The notes under the pieces are model-generated. The model saw nothing but the letters and a program-made list of their open reading frames with translations, searched no databases and was not told the origin of the DNA. From a virus: 37,435 nt of DNA. Shown here one piece after another: positions 1 through 7,905 of the stretch. The position numbers and the translations under genes were made by a program. Numbering within the stretch: the first letter of the stretch is position 1; every line of letters starts with the position of its first letter. The stretch is from positions 1 to 37,435 of IMG/VR virus record IMGVR_UViG_3300029448_000140. The stretch is one strand, 5' to 3'.

Positions 1-984
1 CTTGTATTCTGCTACTTGTACGGCATTTTCTATATCAAAGATATGAAATGCTGAGTAGTCTTGACTGTCTCCTCTTGCTACGTCAGCTACTACCATGTAG
101 TCTTTTGAGTAGTCAGGCGTCTCCCATATCCACATATTACCGTCTATTCCTCTACGTTCAAGAGGTTCTTGCATTTGAGTTTCTTCGTAGAAAGTCATGT
201 CTTCAGGTTCAAATACAGTATCGCCGGAAGATAGGAAGTCACAATCACATTCCTGTGCTGCCATTCTAGGACCTAAGTCACCGTCCTGTTGTTCACGCCA
301 AGCCTCATTTCTTTCCGGGTGAACGGTCCAAGGAAGTTTTATAGGAAGAAAACTATTTTCTTTAGTTTGAGCTCTTGTCCATGTTTGATGAAACCAGTTA
401 CCTACACCGTTAGGAGTTGACAGAGCTATACACTGTCCACCGGTTGCTAAAGTTTGTTGAGCTGAAGTAAACGTTTCATCGATATTATCAATAAATGCAG
501 CTTCATCCAATACAAGTAGTGATACTGCTTCAGATCTTGCAGCATCAGAGTTAGAAGAAGCAGCTTTAATTCTAGATCCATTTTTTAACCTTAAACTTAA
601 TTTATTCTTTTCTACAGATTTCATACGTAACCATTTAGGTAGCTGGTCGTACATAAACTGTACCTTAGTTACCAGGTTACGTGCTGTAGCTTGAGTTGTT
701 GCAAGAGTAAGTATGTTTTTGTCTTTATGAAAGGTCATTAACCATAACGAGTAGCCTGCTACTAAAGTAGAGATACCTAGCTGTCTAGACTTGAGAGTTA
801 TAGCGTACTGGTTATCTTTATAAAGCTGTAGTACTTTTTCCTGGAAAGGGTAAAGGTTAAATAGAATACGACCACGTGTTGGATGCTGTATATAGCAGTA
901 CTTTTTCATAAAGTAAACCGGGTCCTTGGCACACTTTACGTATTCTTGAGTTATAACCTTTTTTATTTGCTCTTGTTGATTCAT
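1..984 (-). CDS. 17: Terminase large subunit (T4 gp17-like), C-terminus beyond window
   Basis: This is the DNA-packaging motor ATPase and headful nuclease, which works at the portal of the prohead. I translated the leftward frame from the ATG at 984; it stays open to the window edge (328 residues). The ATPase domain has a deviant Walker A, SRQLGIST, at residues 66-73, a Walker B LLVLDEAAF at about 156-164, and an STPNG coupling motif near 189. The nuclease domain begins with VVADVARGD near residue 297, which would carry the first metal-binding Asp. The classical Walker A lysine is replaced by Ile; in phage terminases the basic residue is commonly moved to the start of the loop (KSRQ here). 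The rest of the nuclease domain is missing because the window ends. A TATTTATA box lies 3 nt before the start. Identification is strong. Confidence 0.95.
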   Translation of the reverse strand, partial: MNQQEQIKKVITQEYVKCAKDPVYFMKKYCYIQHPTRGRILFNLYPFQEKVLQLYKDNQYAITLKSRQLGISTLVAGYSLWLMTFHKDKNILTLATTQATARNLVTKVQFMYDQLPKWLRMKSVEKNKLSLRLKNGSRIKAASSNSDAARSEAVSLLVLDEAAFIDNIDETFTSAQQTLATGGQCIALSTPNGVGNWFHQTWTRAQTKENSFLPIKLPWTVHPERNEAWREQQDGDLGPRMAAQECDCDFLSSGDTVFEPEDMTFYEETQMQEPLERRGIDGNMWIWETPDYSKDYMVVADVARGDSQDYSAFHIFDIENAVQVAEYK

Positions 985-987
985 ATA

Positions 988-995
988 TATAAATA
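988..995 (-). promoter_or_regulatory. TATTTATA box before terminase
   Basis: On the coding strand TATTTATA ends 3 nt before the terminase ATG at 984. It is one of a recurring set in this window. It may be a late expression signal; its mechanism is unknown. Confidence 0.45.
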
Positions 996-1003
996 TGAAA
1001 TCT

Positions 1004-1555
1004 TTAGAAATCTACTATTTTTAACTCGCCAGATTTAGTTTGGAGTAAATTACCTTCGTGTAGATCTAATTCATTAAACTCTAATCCCCTAAATCCTACC
1101 TTGTCATAGTCGGCAATAATGTCTCTGTAAAAACTCTGTAAATAAGAAGGTATATCGTCTATTTTAGGAGTACCGTTTAAGTTTTTCTGAATGTCGTGAA
1201 TCTCTTTTGCGTACTGTATATTTTTACCGGTTAACGGATACAGTAGGTCTTGAACCTTGATAGCAAGTCTAGGATTAATAACTTGTATTTCATATATATT
1301 AATAAATCTATTTGTTTTACCGGCTTTTTTTATAAGTCTAGACTCTATTATTTCATCTGAGTCTGTAGTAACTTTTATAGTTAAGTCTTTATCTTTTATC
1401 TTAAAAACTTTACCATATTGGCCTGATCCTAAGAAGTGGTCTAGACCTTCGTACTGATCTAAGTATTCTAGATACTTATTATTATCTTTGATAAGCTTTT
1501 TAATATCTTCCCAAGAACTGACGTGTTGAATGTCGTATATGTTCTCAGTTATCAT
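1004..1555 (-). CDS. Minimal protein-kinase-like protein ending at the DF motif
   Basis: This 183-residue protein has the hallmarks of the protein kinase/aminoglycoside kinase fold. They are a glycine-rich loop GSGQYGKVF (residues 43-51), a candidate ATP-binding lysine in TIKVT (K61), a candidate helix-C glutamate (E71), a catalytic loop LDLHEGN with D164 and N169, and KIVDF as the last residues, where D182 would be the metal-binding Asp of DFG. The chain stops there, so the activation loop and the C-lobe helices after it are absent. It overlaps the upstream gene by ATGA and lies 19 nt before the terminase gene. It could be a compact kinase, a pseudokinase or a nucleotide-binding structural protein. 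The substrate is unknown. Confidence 0.65.
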   Translation of the reverse strand: MITENIYDIQHVSSWEDIKKLIKDNNKYLEYLDQYEGLDHFLGSGQYGKVFKIKDKDLTIKVTTDSDEIIESRLIKKAGKTNRFINIYEIQVINPRLAIKVQDLLYPLTGKNIQYAKEIHDIQKNLNGTPKIDDIPSYLQSFYRDIIADYDKVGFRGLEFNELDLHEGNLLQTKSGELKIVDF

Positions 1556-1959
1556 TTTGATCCCAAAATAATTGCAGCTCCGGCTAAGATACCGGTAGTA
1601 TATTGAAAGAATTTTCTACGTCCTACCTGCTTATCCAACTCCATCTCTAAGGTAATAGCAATAGTATCGTACTTTTCTACTTGCTTTTTACGATTGGTAT
1701 CAACTGATTGTAGGTTAAAGATCTGTTCTTCAAGTGAGAAAATCACACTATCCTTTACTACTACCTTCTGTTCTACCAGAGACAGTTTTATTTGAGTGGC
1801 ATCAAGCTCTTTTCTTAAAGCGTCTCCTAAGAGAATATCCTTAATTACTGCTCGTGCTATCTTCTCCGGTAGGATTACTAAAGAGGTATCCGTAACGGTC
1901 TGTGAAAAACTCGGTAAGCTGACTAGCATTAAAAGTATCAACAGCAGTAACTTCTTCAT
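1552..1959 (-). CDS. Secreted coiled-coil protein, possible outer spanin partner
   Basis: This 135-residue protein starts with a clear signal peptide: two Lys, a Leu-rich core and a likely cleavage after LPSFSQ. The FSQ ending is common in Bacteroidota signal peptides. Residues 45-110 look like coiled coil. Residues 116-133 form a second hydrophobic stretch (TTGILAGAAIILG). Its first 119 bases overlap the preceding gene in another frame, an arrangement typical of Rz/Rz1 spanin pairs. It has no lipobox cysteine, so it is not a classical outer-membrane lipoprotein spanin. A role in lysis is inferred from topology and overlap only. Confidence 0.5.
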   Translation of the reverse strand: MKKLLLLILLMLVSLPSFSQTVTDTSLVILPEKIARAVIKDILLGDALRKELDATQIKLSLVEQKVVVKDSVIFSLEEQIFNLQSVDTNRKKQVEKYDTIAITLEMELDKQVGRRKFFQYTTGILAGAAIILGSK

Positions 1960-2224
1960 TGGCTTCTTCTCTTATTTTCTCAATCTTATCATCTTGAACT
2001 TCTATTTCTTGATCTAGAGCCGTAATTTCAGTATTGAGAGAATCTATGGTTATTATTAAAGTTTCGTTTTCAGAATGTAAGGAGTCGATTTTGGCATCGA
2101 GAGCCTCTATTTCTTTTTTATAAATATCTATGTAACTAATGTCCTTATTAACCGTAATATAGTAAACGGTTCCTAAAAGAGCAATTAGTAGTAAGATATA
2201 TACAGAACGTTCTTTTGTTTTCAT
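1841..2224 (-). CDS. Membrane-anchored coiled-coil protein, possible inner spanin
   Basis: This 127-residue protein has one N-terminal transmembrane segment at residues 8-25 (VYILLLIALLGTVYYITV). A long heptad-rich coiled coil follows at about 35-90, then a Ser/Thr-rich tail. This is the topology of an inner-membrane spanin (Rz-like) or another envelope-spanning phage protein. It is overlapped out of frame by the next, signal-peptide-bearing gene. The coding strand reads TATTTAGATGCA shortly before the start, a weak version of the TATTTATA box. No enzyme motif is visible. The lysis role is an inference. Confidence 0.5.
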   Translation of the reverse strand: MKTKERSVYILLLIALLGTVYYITVNKDISYIDIYKKEIEALDAKIDSLHSENETLIITIDSLNTEITALDQEIEVQDDKIEKIREEANEEVTAVDTFNASQLTEFFTDRYGYLFSNPTGEDSTSSN

Positions 2225-2235
2225 TGAAAATGCAT

Positions 2236-3405
2236 CTAAATAATTTCTGTACCTCTAGCTTTAAAATTCATGCCAAAACGGGACTGAGCTGTATTGCTAG
2301 TTGGGCTCTTAGCAAAAAGCATAGGTAGTACTAATTTTGGATTTGAAGGGATGGGCTTTTTTCTGTCTGTAAAAAAATAATCTCCACTTCTTTTCTTAAT
2401 ATGAGCATATATAGTTGGATAATCTTCTATGAATTCTTCTATAGAAATTATATCACCGTTAACATGAAGCTCATTTTCTTTTACTTCACTTTCTACAGTC
2501 ATTGGTCCAATATAATATACATGAACTGGTCCGCCGAATCTTTCAATACCTGTTAAAATAGTTCTCATTATATCTTTAGGAACAGCTCTATTAATATCTT
2601 TGAAATAAGGAGTTCTATATAAATTAGTACTGTAGTCAATATCAGGTAGGGATTCAAAAATTTTCTTATAATGTTCGTAAGCGTCATAATAAAATTCTTC
2701 TATAAAGGACTCAACTTCAGGTCCTAAATTTGACGCCATTTTTAACCCGCCGCCAGCTATACTTGGAGAGGCTGAACCTTTTGCAGATATATTTATATCA
2801 CCGTTTGAGGTTTTGATAACTATATCTGAATAGGCTTCTCCTTCAGGTGGGTCGGGCATTTTTTGGGCACCGGTTATACCAGTAATCTTTTTTCCATTTT
2901 TTCCGACAAGATCAAAAGGTTTACCCTTGAACTCATTAATAGCAGCTATTAGACTTCTTTCTTGTCTTTCAGATGACTCTGCTTTTGATTTACCTGTACC
3001 TCCTAAATCAGGAGTTTTAGTTATATCATGAAAAGTATAGGTACTCCCTTCTGCGTCTTTAAAAAATGGGACTCTGTTTATACTTCTAGATATTTTCCTA
3101 ATTTTTTCAACTTCTTGATTATAAAATAAATTAAAATACTCTTCTTTTGTAAACTTAAGAACTTTTTCTTCTCCAGACTCTAGTTTGAAAGGGGAACCTT
3201 CTTTAATCTTATTAGCAATAACTTCAAGTCTAATAAACTTTCTAGTATCGCTAGACAGATCTTTCCATTCTAATTTTTTTTCAGAAAGCAGATTAAAACC
3301 AAACATGGATTCAAATATAGCTAAATCTTGCTCATTGTTAAAGTCGGGATAGCCTTTCTCACATCTGACTGACCATTCAAATAAAACTTTACCTAAGAGG
3401 TCCAT
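2236..3405 (-). CDS. Phage protein, possible PD-(D/E)XK-type nuclease fold
   Basis: I do not recognise this 389-residue protein by family. The middle has a pattern that could be a restriction-endonuclease-like core: a Glu-bearing helix near residues 146-158, then YSDIVIKTSNGDINISAKG at 192-210. There, D194 and the S-A-K triplet (S207, K209) would match the D-(D/E/S)-X-K arrangement on two beta strands. The canonical acidic residue before the Lys is Ser, so activity is uncertain. It overlaps the preceding gene by TAATG, in the run of small phage-specific genes upstream of the terminase. It could equally be a structural protein. Confidence 0.4.
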   Translation of the reverse strand: MDLLGKVLFEWSVRCEKGYPDFNNEQDLAIFESMFGFNLLSEKKLEWKDLSSDTRKFIRLEVIANKIKEGSPFKLESGEEKVLKFTKEEYFNLFYNQEVEKIRKISRSINRVPFFKDAEGSTYTFHDITKTPDLGGTGKSKAESSERQERSLIAAINEFKGKPFDLVGKNGKKITGITGAQKMPDPPEGEAYSDIVIKTSNGDINISAKGSASPSIAGGGLKMASNLGPEVESFIEEFYYDAYEHYKKIFESLPDIDYSTNLYRTPYFKDINRAVPKDIMRTILTGIERFGGPVHVYYIGPMTVESEVKENELHVNGDIISIEEFIEDYPTIYAHIKKRSGDYFFTDRKKPIPSNPKLVLPMLFAKSPTSNTAQSRFGMNFKARGTEII

Positions 3406-3956
3406 TATGCCTCCGGTTCTTCACCTGGTTCTTCAAATTCTACATCTTCGCCTTCCTCTTCCTCTCCGGCATCAAAATCTTCTTCTCCACCGGCAGGCTC
3501 TTCAAAGTCGCCTCCACCGCCGAAGTCATCACCACCGCCGCCGAATTCGTTATCATCTTCCGCATCATTTTCAGCATCCATGTCGGCAAGACTCTTCATA
3601 GGTCCGGCTTTAAGTAGTTCGTTTAGTTTATCAAGTGCTTGTTGAAATTCAGAAACGTAATTAAGTGCATATTTCTTACCGGCTATTTGAGCTTGGAAAC
3701 CAGCACCATTCCACTTTAAAAAGAACTTTTCACCATTCTGTAAAACTACTTGAAAGGTAGAAGGTTTAGGTGCTATCCACTTAACTTCATCAACAAACTC
3801 TTCGTACTCGGCTGTAAGTAGTGCTATAAGTTGACGTTTAAGAGTAGGAAACTTTCCTAGTATCTCTTGGGAGGCTGTCTTAAGTTCTTGTTCAGAAAGA
3901 ACTTCGTAAAAAGCTTCTTCAAGTAGTTCTCTAATTTGTTCTTTATTTATTTGCAC
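3405..3956 (-). CDS. Acidic-tailed phage protein (possible head-internal protein)
   Basis: This 183-residue protein starts at a GTG (3956), overlapping the upstream gene by 14 nt. The N-terminus is an amphipathic helix (MQINKEQIRELLEEAF), a type shared by several other proteins here. Residues 60-120 form a small globular region. The last 60 residues are almost only Asp, Glu, Gly, Pro and Phe in GGGGDDFGGGGDF-like repeats. Such an acidic disordered tail could mimic DNA or bind basic proteins. The complementary strand gives a long spurious frame opposite this tail. Function unknown. Confidence 0.5.
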   Translation of the reverse strand: MQINKEQIRELLEEAFYEVLSEQELKTASQEILGKFPTLKRQLIALLTAEYEEFVDEVKWIAPKPSTFQVVLQNGEKFFLKWNGAGFQAQIAGKKYALNYVSEFQQALDKLNELLKAGPMKSLADMDAENDAEDDNEFGGGGDDFGGGGDFEEPAGGEEDFDAGEEEEGEDVEFEEPGEEPEA

Positions 3957-6021
3957 AATGTCGTGGATTAGATTTCTTTAAATATGGTCTCTTACAAGTA
4001 GTACCTTTGACATGCTTTCTACCACATCTATGACAGCATGTGGCTTTTGCTTCATTTAACTTTTTTTTTTGAATCATCATTTCTACTGCCTCTCTAAGAG
4101 CAAGTCTGAATTCAGGATCTCTACTTAAATTTGCGTAAAGTTCATCAGAAAAGCCATCTTTACCTTGACTAATAAAGTTATCAAACTCTTCCATGGCTTC
4201 ATCTGGGTCTTTAACGTACTTAAGAATTACGTCATAAATTTTACTAAGCTCTTCAGGGCTTTCTTGTAAGGGTTGTTTACTTTTCTCGAAAAGGTAATCT
4301 TTAATATCTCTTAAGTTAATATCAAAAGCGTTTGCTATACGGAAGATGTATTCTGCTGCAGTACCTTGTATATCGCCTGATTCTTCGCCATGTACTCTAA
4401 TATCATGTATGACATCATCTAGTACACTGCTACGTTCGTTTAAGGGTTCTTCACTTTTCTCGAAAAGGTAATCTTTAATATCTCTTAAGTTAATATCAAA
4501 AGCATTAGCTATGTGAAAGATATATTCGGCTGCAGTACCCTGTACGTCTCCTGATTCTTCACCGTGTACTCTAATATCATGAATAACATCATCTAGTACA
4601 CTGCTACGTTCGTTTATTTCTTCTTCAAGAGCCATTGCATCTAAAGCATCTTCTTTCCCTTCGAACTCTAAATAATGTTGAGCAGCAGAAATATAGTCTT
4701 TAGCTTTAATTAGCTTAGCCTGCCACCAATTTGGAAAATCTACTTCACCTTCCATTCTATCGTACTTAGCAAGTTCTTTATAGAGTTTGGCAGCATAGAC
4801 GGCTGTATCGTAAGCATACTGCTTTAACATACCTGGTTCATCATCCTGATGACCAATGTCTAAATCGTCTTGAGGTACTTTTTTATATTCTTCACTACCC
4901 TCTAGTCTAGTTCTTAAATCCTCAGGAAGACTCTCAATACCGCTTGTAAGGAGTATATCTAATGACTCTCTGGCTTGTTGTTCTAATTGATGACGGGGCA
5001 TTTCCGGGTGCATTTCAGCATAAAAGTTATGTACTACTTTCATTAATTCGTTTTGATCTTCTGATTCTACCTCCTCATTAGAGTAGTAATGCTTTACTCT
5101 CTTAGAAGATTTAATAATTTTTTCAAATAATTCAGTACCGCCTTGTACTACAGTATCACTACCTTCTTCGTAAAGATTTACCATACCATTTGGTCCAATA
5201 CCTATTTTAAACATTCTTTCAGTTCCTTCAAGCTGTATGGTATCGCCTATTAGTAATGTGTTACCTTTAATATCTTTGGCAGAATCGTCGTGTTGTTCAG
5301 TTTTCATTGCTTTTTTTATGGCTTGATCTTTAGCTGCTAAGTAATCATCAGAATCTATATCACCGTCTCCGTCGTGATCTTTACCTTTCTTTTCTTCTAG
5401 ATACTTAGAACGAAAGTGTTTTACTAAATTATTTTTAATAACATCTCTGTTAAGAACTGGCTTACCGGATGGAAGAACTCCAACTTCTCCAACTACTTTA
5501 TCAAAAGTAAAGTCTGTTAAATGAAGTTCCTTACCGGAAACATAAAAAGAAAATTCGTCATCTCCTCCATCGCCTTCGTAATCTACAGTAAGCTCAAAAC
5601 TACCGCCTTTAGGAGAACCTTCTATACCTTTTACCTTCATAGCTACTACAGCCTCACCTAACTGCTCTAAGGCACTATTAAGAGCCTTTCCTACTTCGGC
5701 AGCTATATGTTTAATTTCAATCTGAGAGTATTCGATGTTATCTTGTTCGTTCATATCGTCGTCAGCTAATTTAACGTCAATTCCTCTTTTAGCTAATTTT
5801 TCAGCCTCTCTAGCATCAGAAGTTGTTACGGAACCGTCAGTGGCTTCTTCTGGATTGTATTGAGTTACCGCAGGAGTTTTAGATCTCATTTTATCTTTAG
5901 GGTCAGACTTACGTGCACCTCTTTCTTCGGCATCTTTAGTAAGACGTCCTTTTACAAGGTTACCAGATTTAGTATAGTAGTGGCCGGCCGGAGCAGTTTT
6001 AGTTTCGTTAGTCATATTCAT
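3943..6021 (-). CDS. Large multidomain phage protein with EF-hand-like loop, internal duplication and C-terminal zinc finger
   Basis: This 692-residue protein is probably virion-associated. Residues 1-90 are polar. DHDGDGDIDSDDY at 215-227 matches a calcium-binding EF-hand or dockerin-type loop. Residues 469-526 and 527-584 are a nearly perfect tandem duplication of a 58-residue unit beginning NERSSVLDDVIHDIRVHGEE. The C-terminus (662-689) is basic and rich in Cys and His, with CCHRC, a Cys at 676 and HC at 688-689, so probably a zinc site. It starts by ATGA overlap with the upstream gene. I know no named family for the whole protein; scaffold or head-internal roles are possible. Confidence 0.45.
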   Translation of the reverse strand: MNMTNETKTAPAGHYYTKSGNLVKGRLTKDAEERGARKSDPKDKMRSKTPAVTQYNPEEATDGSVTTSDAREAEKLAKRGIDVKLADDDMNEQDNIEYSQIEIKHIAAEVGKALNSALEQLGEAVVAMKVKGIEGSPKGGSFELTVDYEGDGGDDEFSFYVSGKELHLTDFTFDKVVGEVGVLPSGKPVLNRDVIKNNLVKHFRSKYLEEKKGKDHDGDGDIDSDDYLAAKDQAIKKAMKTEQHDDSAKDIKGNTLLIGDTIQLEGTERMFKIGIGPNGMVNLYEEGSDTVVQGGTELFEKIIKSSKRVKHYYSNEEVESEDQNELMKVVHNFYAEMHPEMPRHQLEQQARESLDILLTSGIESLPEDLRTRLEGSEEYKKVPQDDLDIGHQDDEPGMLKQYAYDTAVYAAKLYKELAKYDRMEGEVDFPNWWQAKLIKAKDYISAAQHYLEFEGKEDALDAMALEEEINERSSVLDDVIHDIRVHGEESGDVQGTAAEYIFHIANAFDINLRDIKDYLFEKSEEPLNERSSVLDDVIHDIRVHGEESGDIQGTAAEYIFRIANAFDINLRDIKDYLFEKSKQPLQESPEELSKIYDVILKYVKDPDEAMEEFDNFISQGKDGFSDELYANLSRDPEFRLALREAVEMMIQKKKLNEAKATCCHRCGRKHVKGTTCKRPYLKKSNPRHCANK
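4270..4617 (-). repeat. 174-bp in-frame tandem duplication inside a CDS
   Basis: Two adjacent 174-bp units (4270-4443 and 4444-4617) encode the same 58-residue helical segment. The amino acid differences I see are V/I and H/R internally and a few at the linker (SEEPL versus SKQPL). Many nucleotide differences are synonymous, so the duplication has been kept under protein-level selection. Confidence 0.9.
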
Positions 6022-6443
6022 AAGCTTTCTTGATTACGTTTTGCCCAATCGAAAGATACGGAATCTTCGTCAATAGGTCCACCTTTTGCCCATGTATTAC
6101 AAGTTCTAGCTGAATGGCATTTAAAATGGTGCATCCAGCAGTAGCCAAGTACTCCATCTTTATCAGAAGTTTCTCCGGGCATACATTCGTTTATTCTAGG
6201 AGAGATGTCAAAAGCAACGCAGTTACCACATAGAGAAGCTTTAGCTGCTTCAACAGTAGTTTGCCATTTTTCGGCTATCTTATCCCAGTAGTCACCAGGT
6301 TCGTCAACGTTTAGAGGACCGTAAGATATCCAGTCTGCCTTTATTGCGTGGTCTCTATTCTTAGTATTAAACTCAACATCTTGAGTTGCTCTAGGACAAG
6401 ATTCCCACTTTTCTGCTTCTAGTATAAGTTCAAGTAGTTTCAT
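6018..6443 (-). CDS. Cysteine-rich metal-binding phage protein
   Basis: This 141-residue protein begins MKLLELILEAEKW, which resembles a T4 capsid-targeting peptide with a gp21-type cleavage site (I-L-E|A). The body is Cys/His-rich: SCP near the N-terminus, CGNC, a single Cys before MPGE, then YCWMHHFKCHSARTCNTW. Seven cysteines suggest an iron-sulfur or zinc centre. I recall similar proteins in marine T4-like phages, without known function. The gene ends by ATGA overlap with the next one. A TATTTATA box lies 6 nt before its start. Confidence 0.5.
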   Translation of the reverse strand: MKLLELILEAEKWESCPRATQDVEFNTKNRDHAIKADWISYGPLNVDEPGDYWDKIAEKWQTTVEAAKASLCGNCVAFDISPRINECMPGETSDKDGVLGYCWMHHFKCHSARTCNTWAKGGPIDEDSVSFDWAKRNQESL

Positions 6444-6449
6444 AGTATA

Positions 6450-6457
6450 TATAAATA
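6450..6457 (-). promoter_or_regulatory. TATTTATA box
   Basis: Coding-strand CCTATTTATA lies in the 18-nt gap before the gene starting at 6443, with 6 nt between box and ATG. That spacing would give a leaderless transcript if the box were a -10 element. Confidence 0.45.
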
Positions 6458-6461
6458 GGTT

Positions 6462-7046
6462 TTATTCTACAATACGTAAGACCTCTGTCCATAGGTACGT
6501 ACACTCGTCAAAATTTTTAGGAGTTGTTTTAATAAAAGTATATTTTCCCTCTTGAAATAAATCTATATTCTGTATGCTTGCTTCTTTAAATTTATTAAAA
6601 AAATAAGAACTAGAGTCTTTTAGACCTAATATACCAACCTTAGCATATTCGACAACATTATCTACAAAAATTTCTTGATCTACATACTGTAGACGTTCGT
6701 ACTCAGGGTTATAAGTAAAAAGAGTTTCACCGGTCTCTATATTTGTAAACTCTACTCCAGTAGTTTTAATTAACTGTTCAATCATCTCTAACTGAAAGAA
6801 AACTTTTACGTATTCGTCTCTATTATAAAAATGTCCTGAACAGCTAGGAGTAGTTCTAATCTGTTTGTCATGAAGAACCGTAACAACCGGTTTAAGTAAG
6901 TCATCAACCGATTCTATAAACTTATTACCTGATGCAATAATGTTTTCGTTATCAGAGTATTTATGAAAGTACCAGCCTGAGTGTTCAGATATGTACCAGT
7001 CATACTTATGAAATACTTCATGAGGTATGAGAGTATCGAGTAGCAT
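6462..7046 (-). CDS. Hypothetical phage protein with T-x-S-C-S-G-H motif
   Basis: This is a 194-residue soluble protein. The only motif I see is TTPSCSGHF at about residues 65-73. Similar S-C-x-G-H/R motifs occur in TYW3-like proteins, but the resemblance is too short to assign function. The rest is rich in aromatic residues, Glu and Ile. It overlaps the upstream gene by one base (TAATG). Function unknown. Confidence 0.35.
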   Translation of the reverse strand: MLLDTLIPHEVFHKYDWYISEHSGWYFHKYSDNENIIASGNKFIESVDDLLKPVVTVLHDKQIRTTPSCSGHFYNRDEYVKVFFQLEMIEQLIKTTGVEFTNIETGETLFTYNPEYERLQYVDQEIFVDNVVEYAKVGILGLKDSSSYFFNKFKEASIQNIDLFQEGKYTFIKTTPKNFDECTYLWTEVLRIVE

Positions 7047-7528
7047 TACTGGCAGTGGTAATTCAGGTATCTTTGCAAAGCCTTAGCGTAGGTAGTACCT
7101 TTGTCTTTTAACTTAGCTCTTTCCGCTCTTACTTTAGAGCAAGATAACTTACCTAGTCTTTTCTTAAGTATACCTGGGTTCATTGGTTTATGAACGTCTT
7201 CCGATCTGGTTTTTTTAGGGCTCTTTCTACATTTATAAACCTTGTCGTGAGGGCAAAAGTATTGACCGTACTTACACTTTAATTCATTTACTTTTTTTGC
7301 AGGTCTATATCCGGAACCGTAAGGTGCAGCTTTACCGTCGTGCTTGTAAGAAGGATCAAGATTTTCAGAATATTTACTAATGTGAATAGCTGTCATTTGA
7401 TCTTCGGCACCTTTTCTAGTTTTATGAGTACCTAATCTTTTACCACCTTTCTTAGGGTATACAGCGTATTCGTCTCCCACTTTACGGATAACTTCTCTAA
7501 CTATTTCACGTAGTTCTGATTTCTTCAT
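7046..7528 (-). CDS. Basic phage protein with N-terminal targeting-like helix
   Basis: This 160-residue, strongly basic protein starts MKKSELREIVREVIRKV, one of the recurring amphipathic N-termini in this window. Residues 20-52 (YAVYPKKGGKRLGTHKTRK and on) match a short module I associate with many phage proteins, where a Lys/Gly hairpin precedes a helix. Four cysteines near the middle (CKYGQYFCPHDKVYKC) and at 130 may bind metal. The high charge suggests DNA contact, possibly inside the head. Function unproven. Confidence 0.45.
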   Translation of the reverse strand: MKKSELREIVREVIRKVGDEYAVYPKKGGKRLGTHKTRKGAEDQMTAIHISKYSENLDPSYKHDGKAAPYGSGYRPAKKVNELKCKYGQYFCPHDKVYKCRKSPKKTRSEDVHKPMNPGILKKRLGKLSCSKVRAERAKLKDKGTTYAKALQRYLNYHCQ

Positions 7529-7905
7529 TACGATAGTGTTAAAAGGTATTTTGTTGTGTAAATAAGTTCTGCTATTTCATCTTCGATAGATTTAAGAAAT
7601 GTATCTTCAGGTAATAGTTTACTTACCTTATCAATAAATTTAGATAGTTCTTCAAAGTAGTTATTAGTTTCTACAGGATTTTCTAGAATTAAATTACTAG
7701 CTACGTATCCTCTAATAACTCCATATTTACCTTGATACACTTCTGCATATCTATCCACTAAGTCAATAATTTTTTCGTAATACTCATTTAATGCCTTATG
7801 ACTAGTATACGAGGCCGTTTGTAAATGAAATACATGGGCCTGGGTTCTAGAATGCATTAAAGTAGCAATATACTTTCCAACTACACCGGTTACTTTTTCT
7901 TCCAT
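7528..7905 (-). CDS. Dps/ferritin-like helical phage protein (DUF5856-type)
   Basis: This all-helical protein has 125 residues. It carries HSRTQAHVFHLQT (about 18-30), then a segment centred on ALNEYYEKIIDLVDRYAEV (about 38-57) and QGKYG. The spacing of His, Asp and Glu on two long helices resembles the ferroxidase helices of Dps/ferritin-like proteins. I recall this phage family as DUF5856. If right, it may bind metal or protect DNA; in the virion gene cluster it could be packaged. It overlaps its upstream neighbour by 16 bp. Confidence 0.55.
   Translation of the reverse strand: MEEKVTGVVGKYIATLMHSRTQAHVFHLQTASYTSHKALNEYYEKIIDLVDRYAEVYQGKYGVIRGYVASNLILENPVETNNYFEELSKFIDKVSKLLPEDTFLKSIEDEIAELIYTTKYLLTLS

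Noticed and set aside
985-1003. Continuation of the kinase-like protein past DF by frameshift
   Set aside because: Only 19 nt separate its stop from the terminase start and no frame there encodes a glycine-led activation loop.
3407-3601. Rightward His/Leu/Arg-rich frame opposite the acidic tail
   Set aside because: It is the antisense reading of Asp/Glu/Gly codons, which gives artificial open frames.
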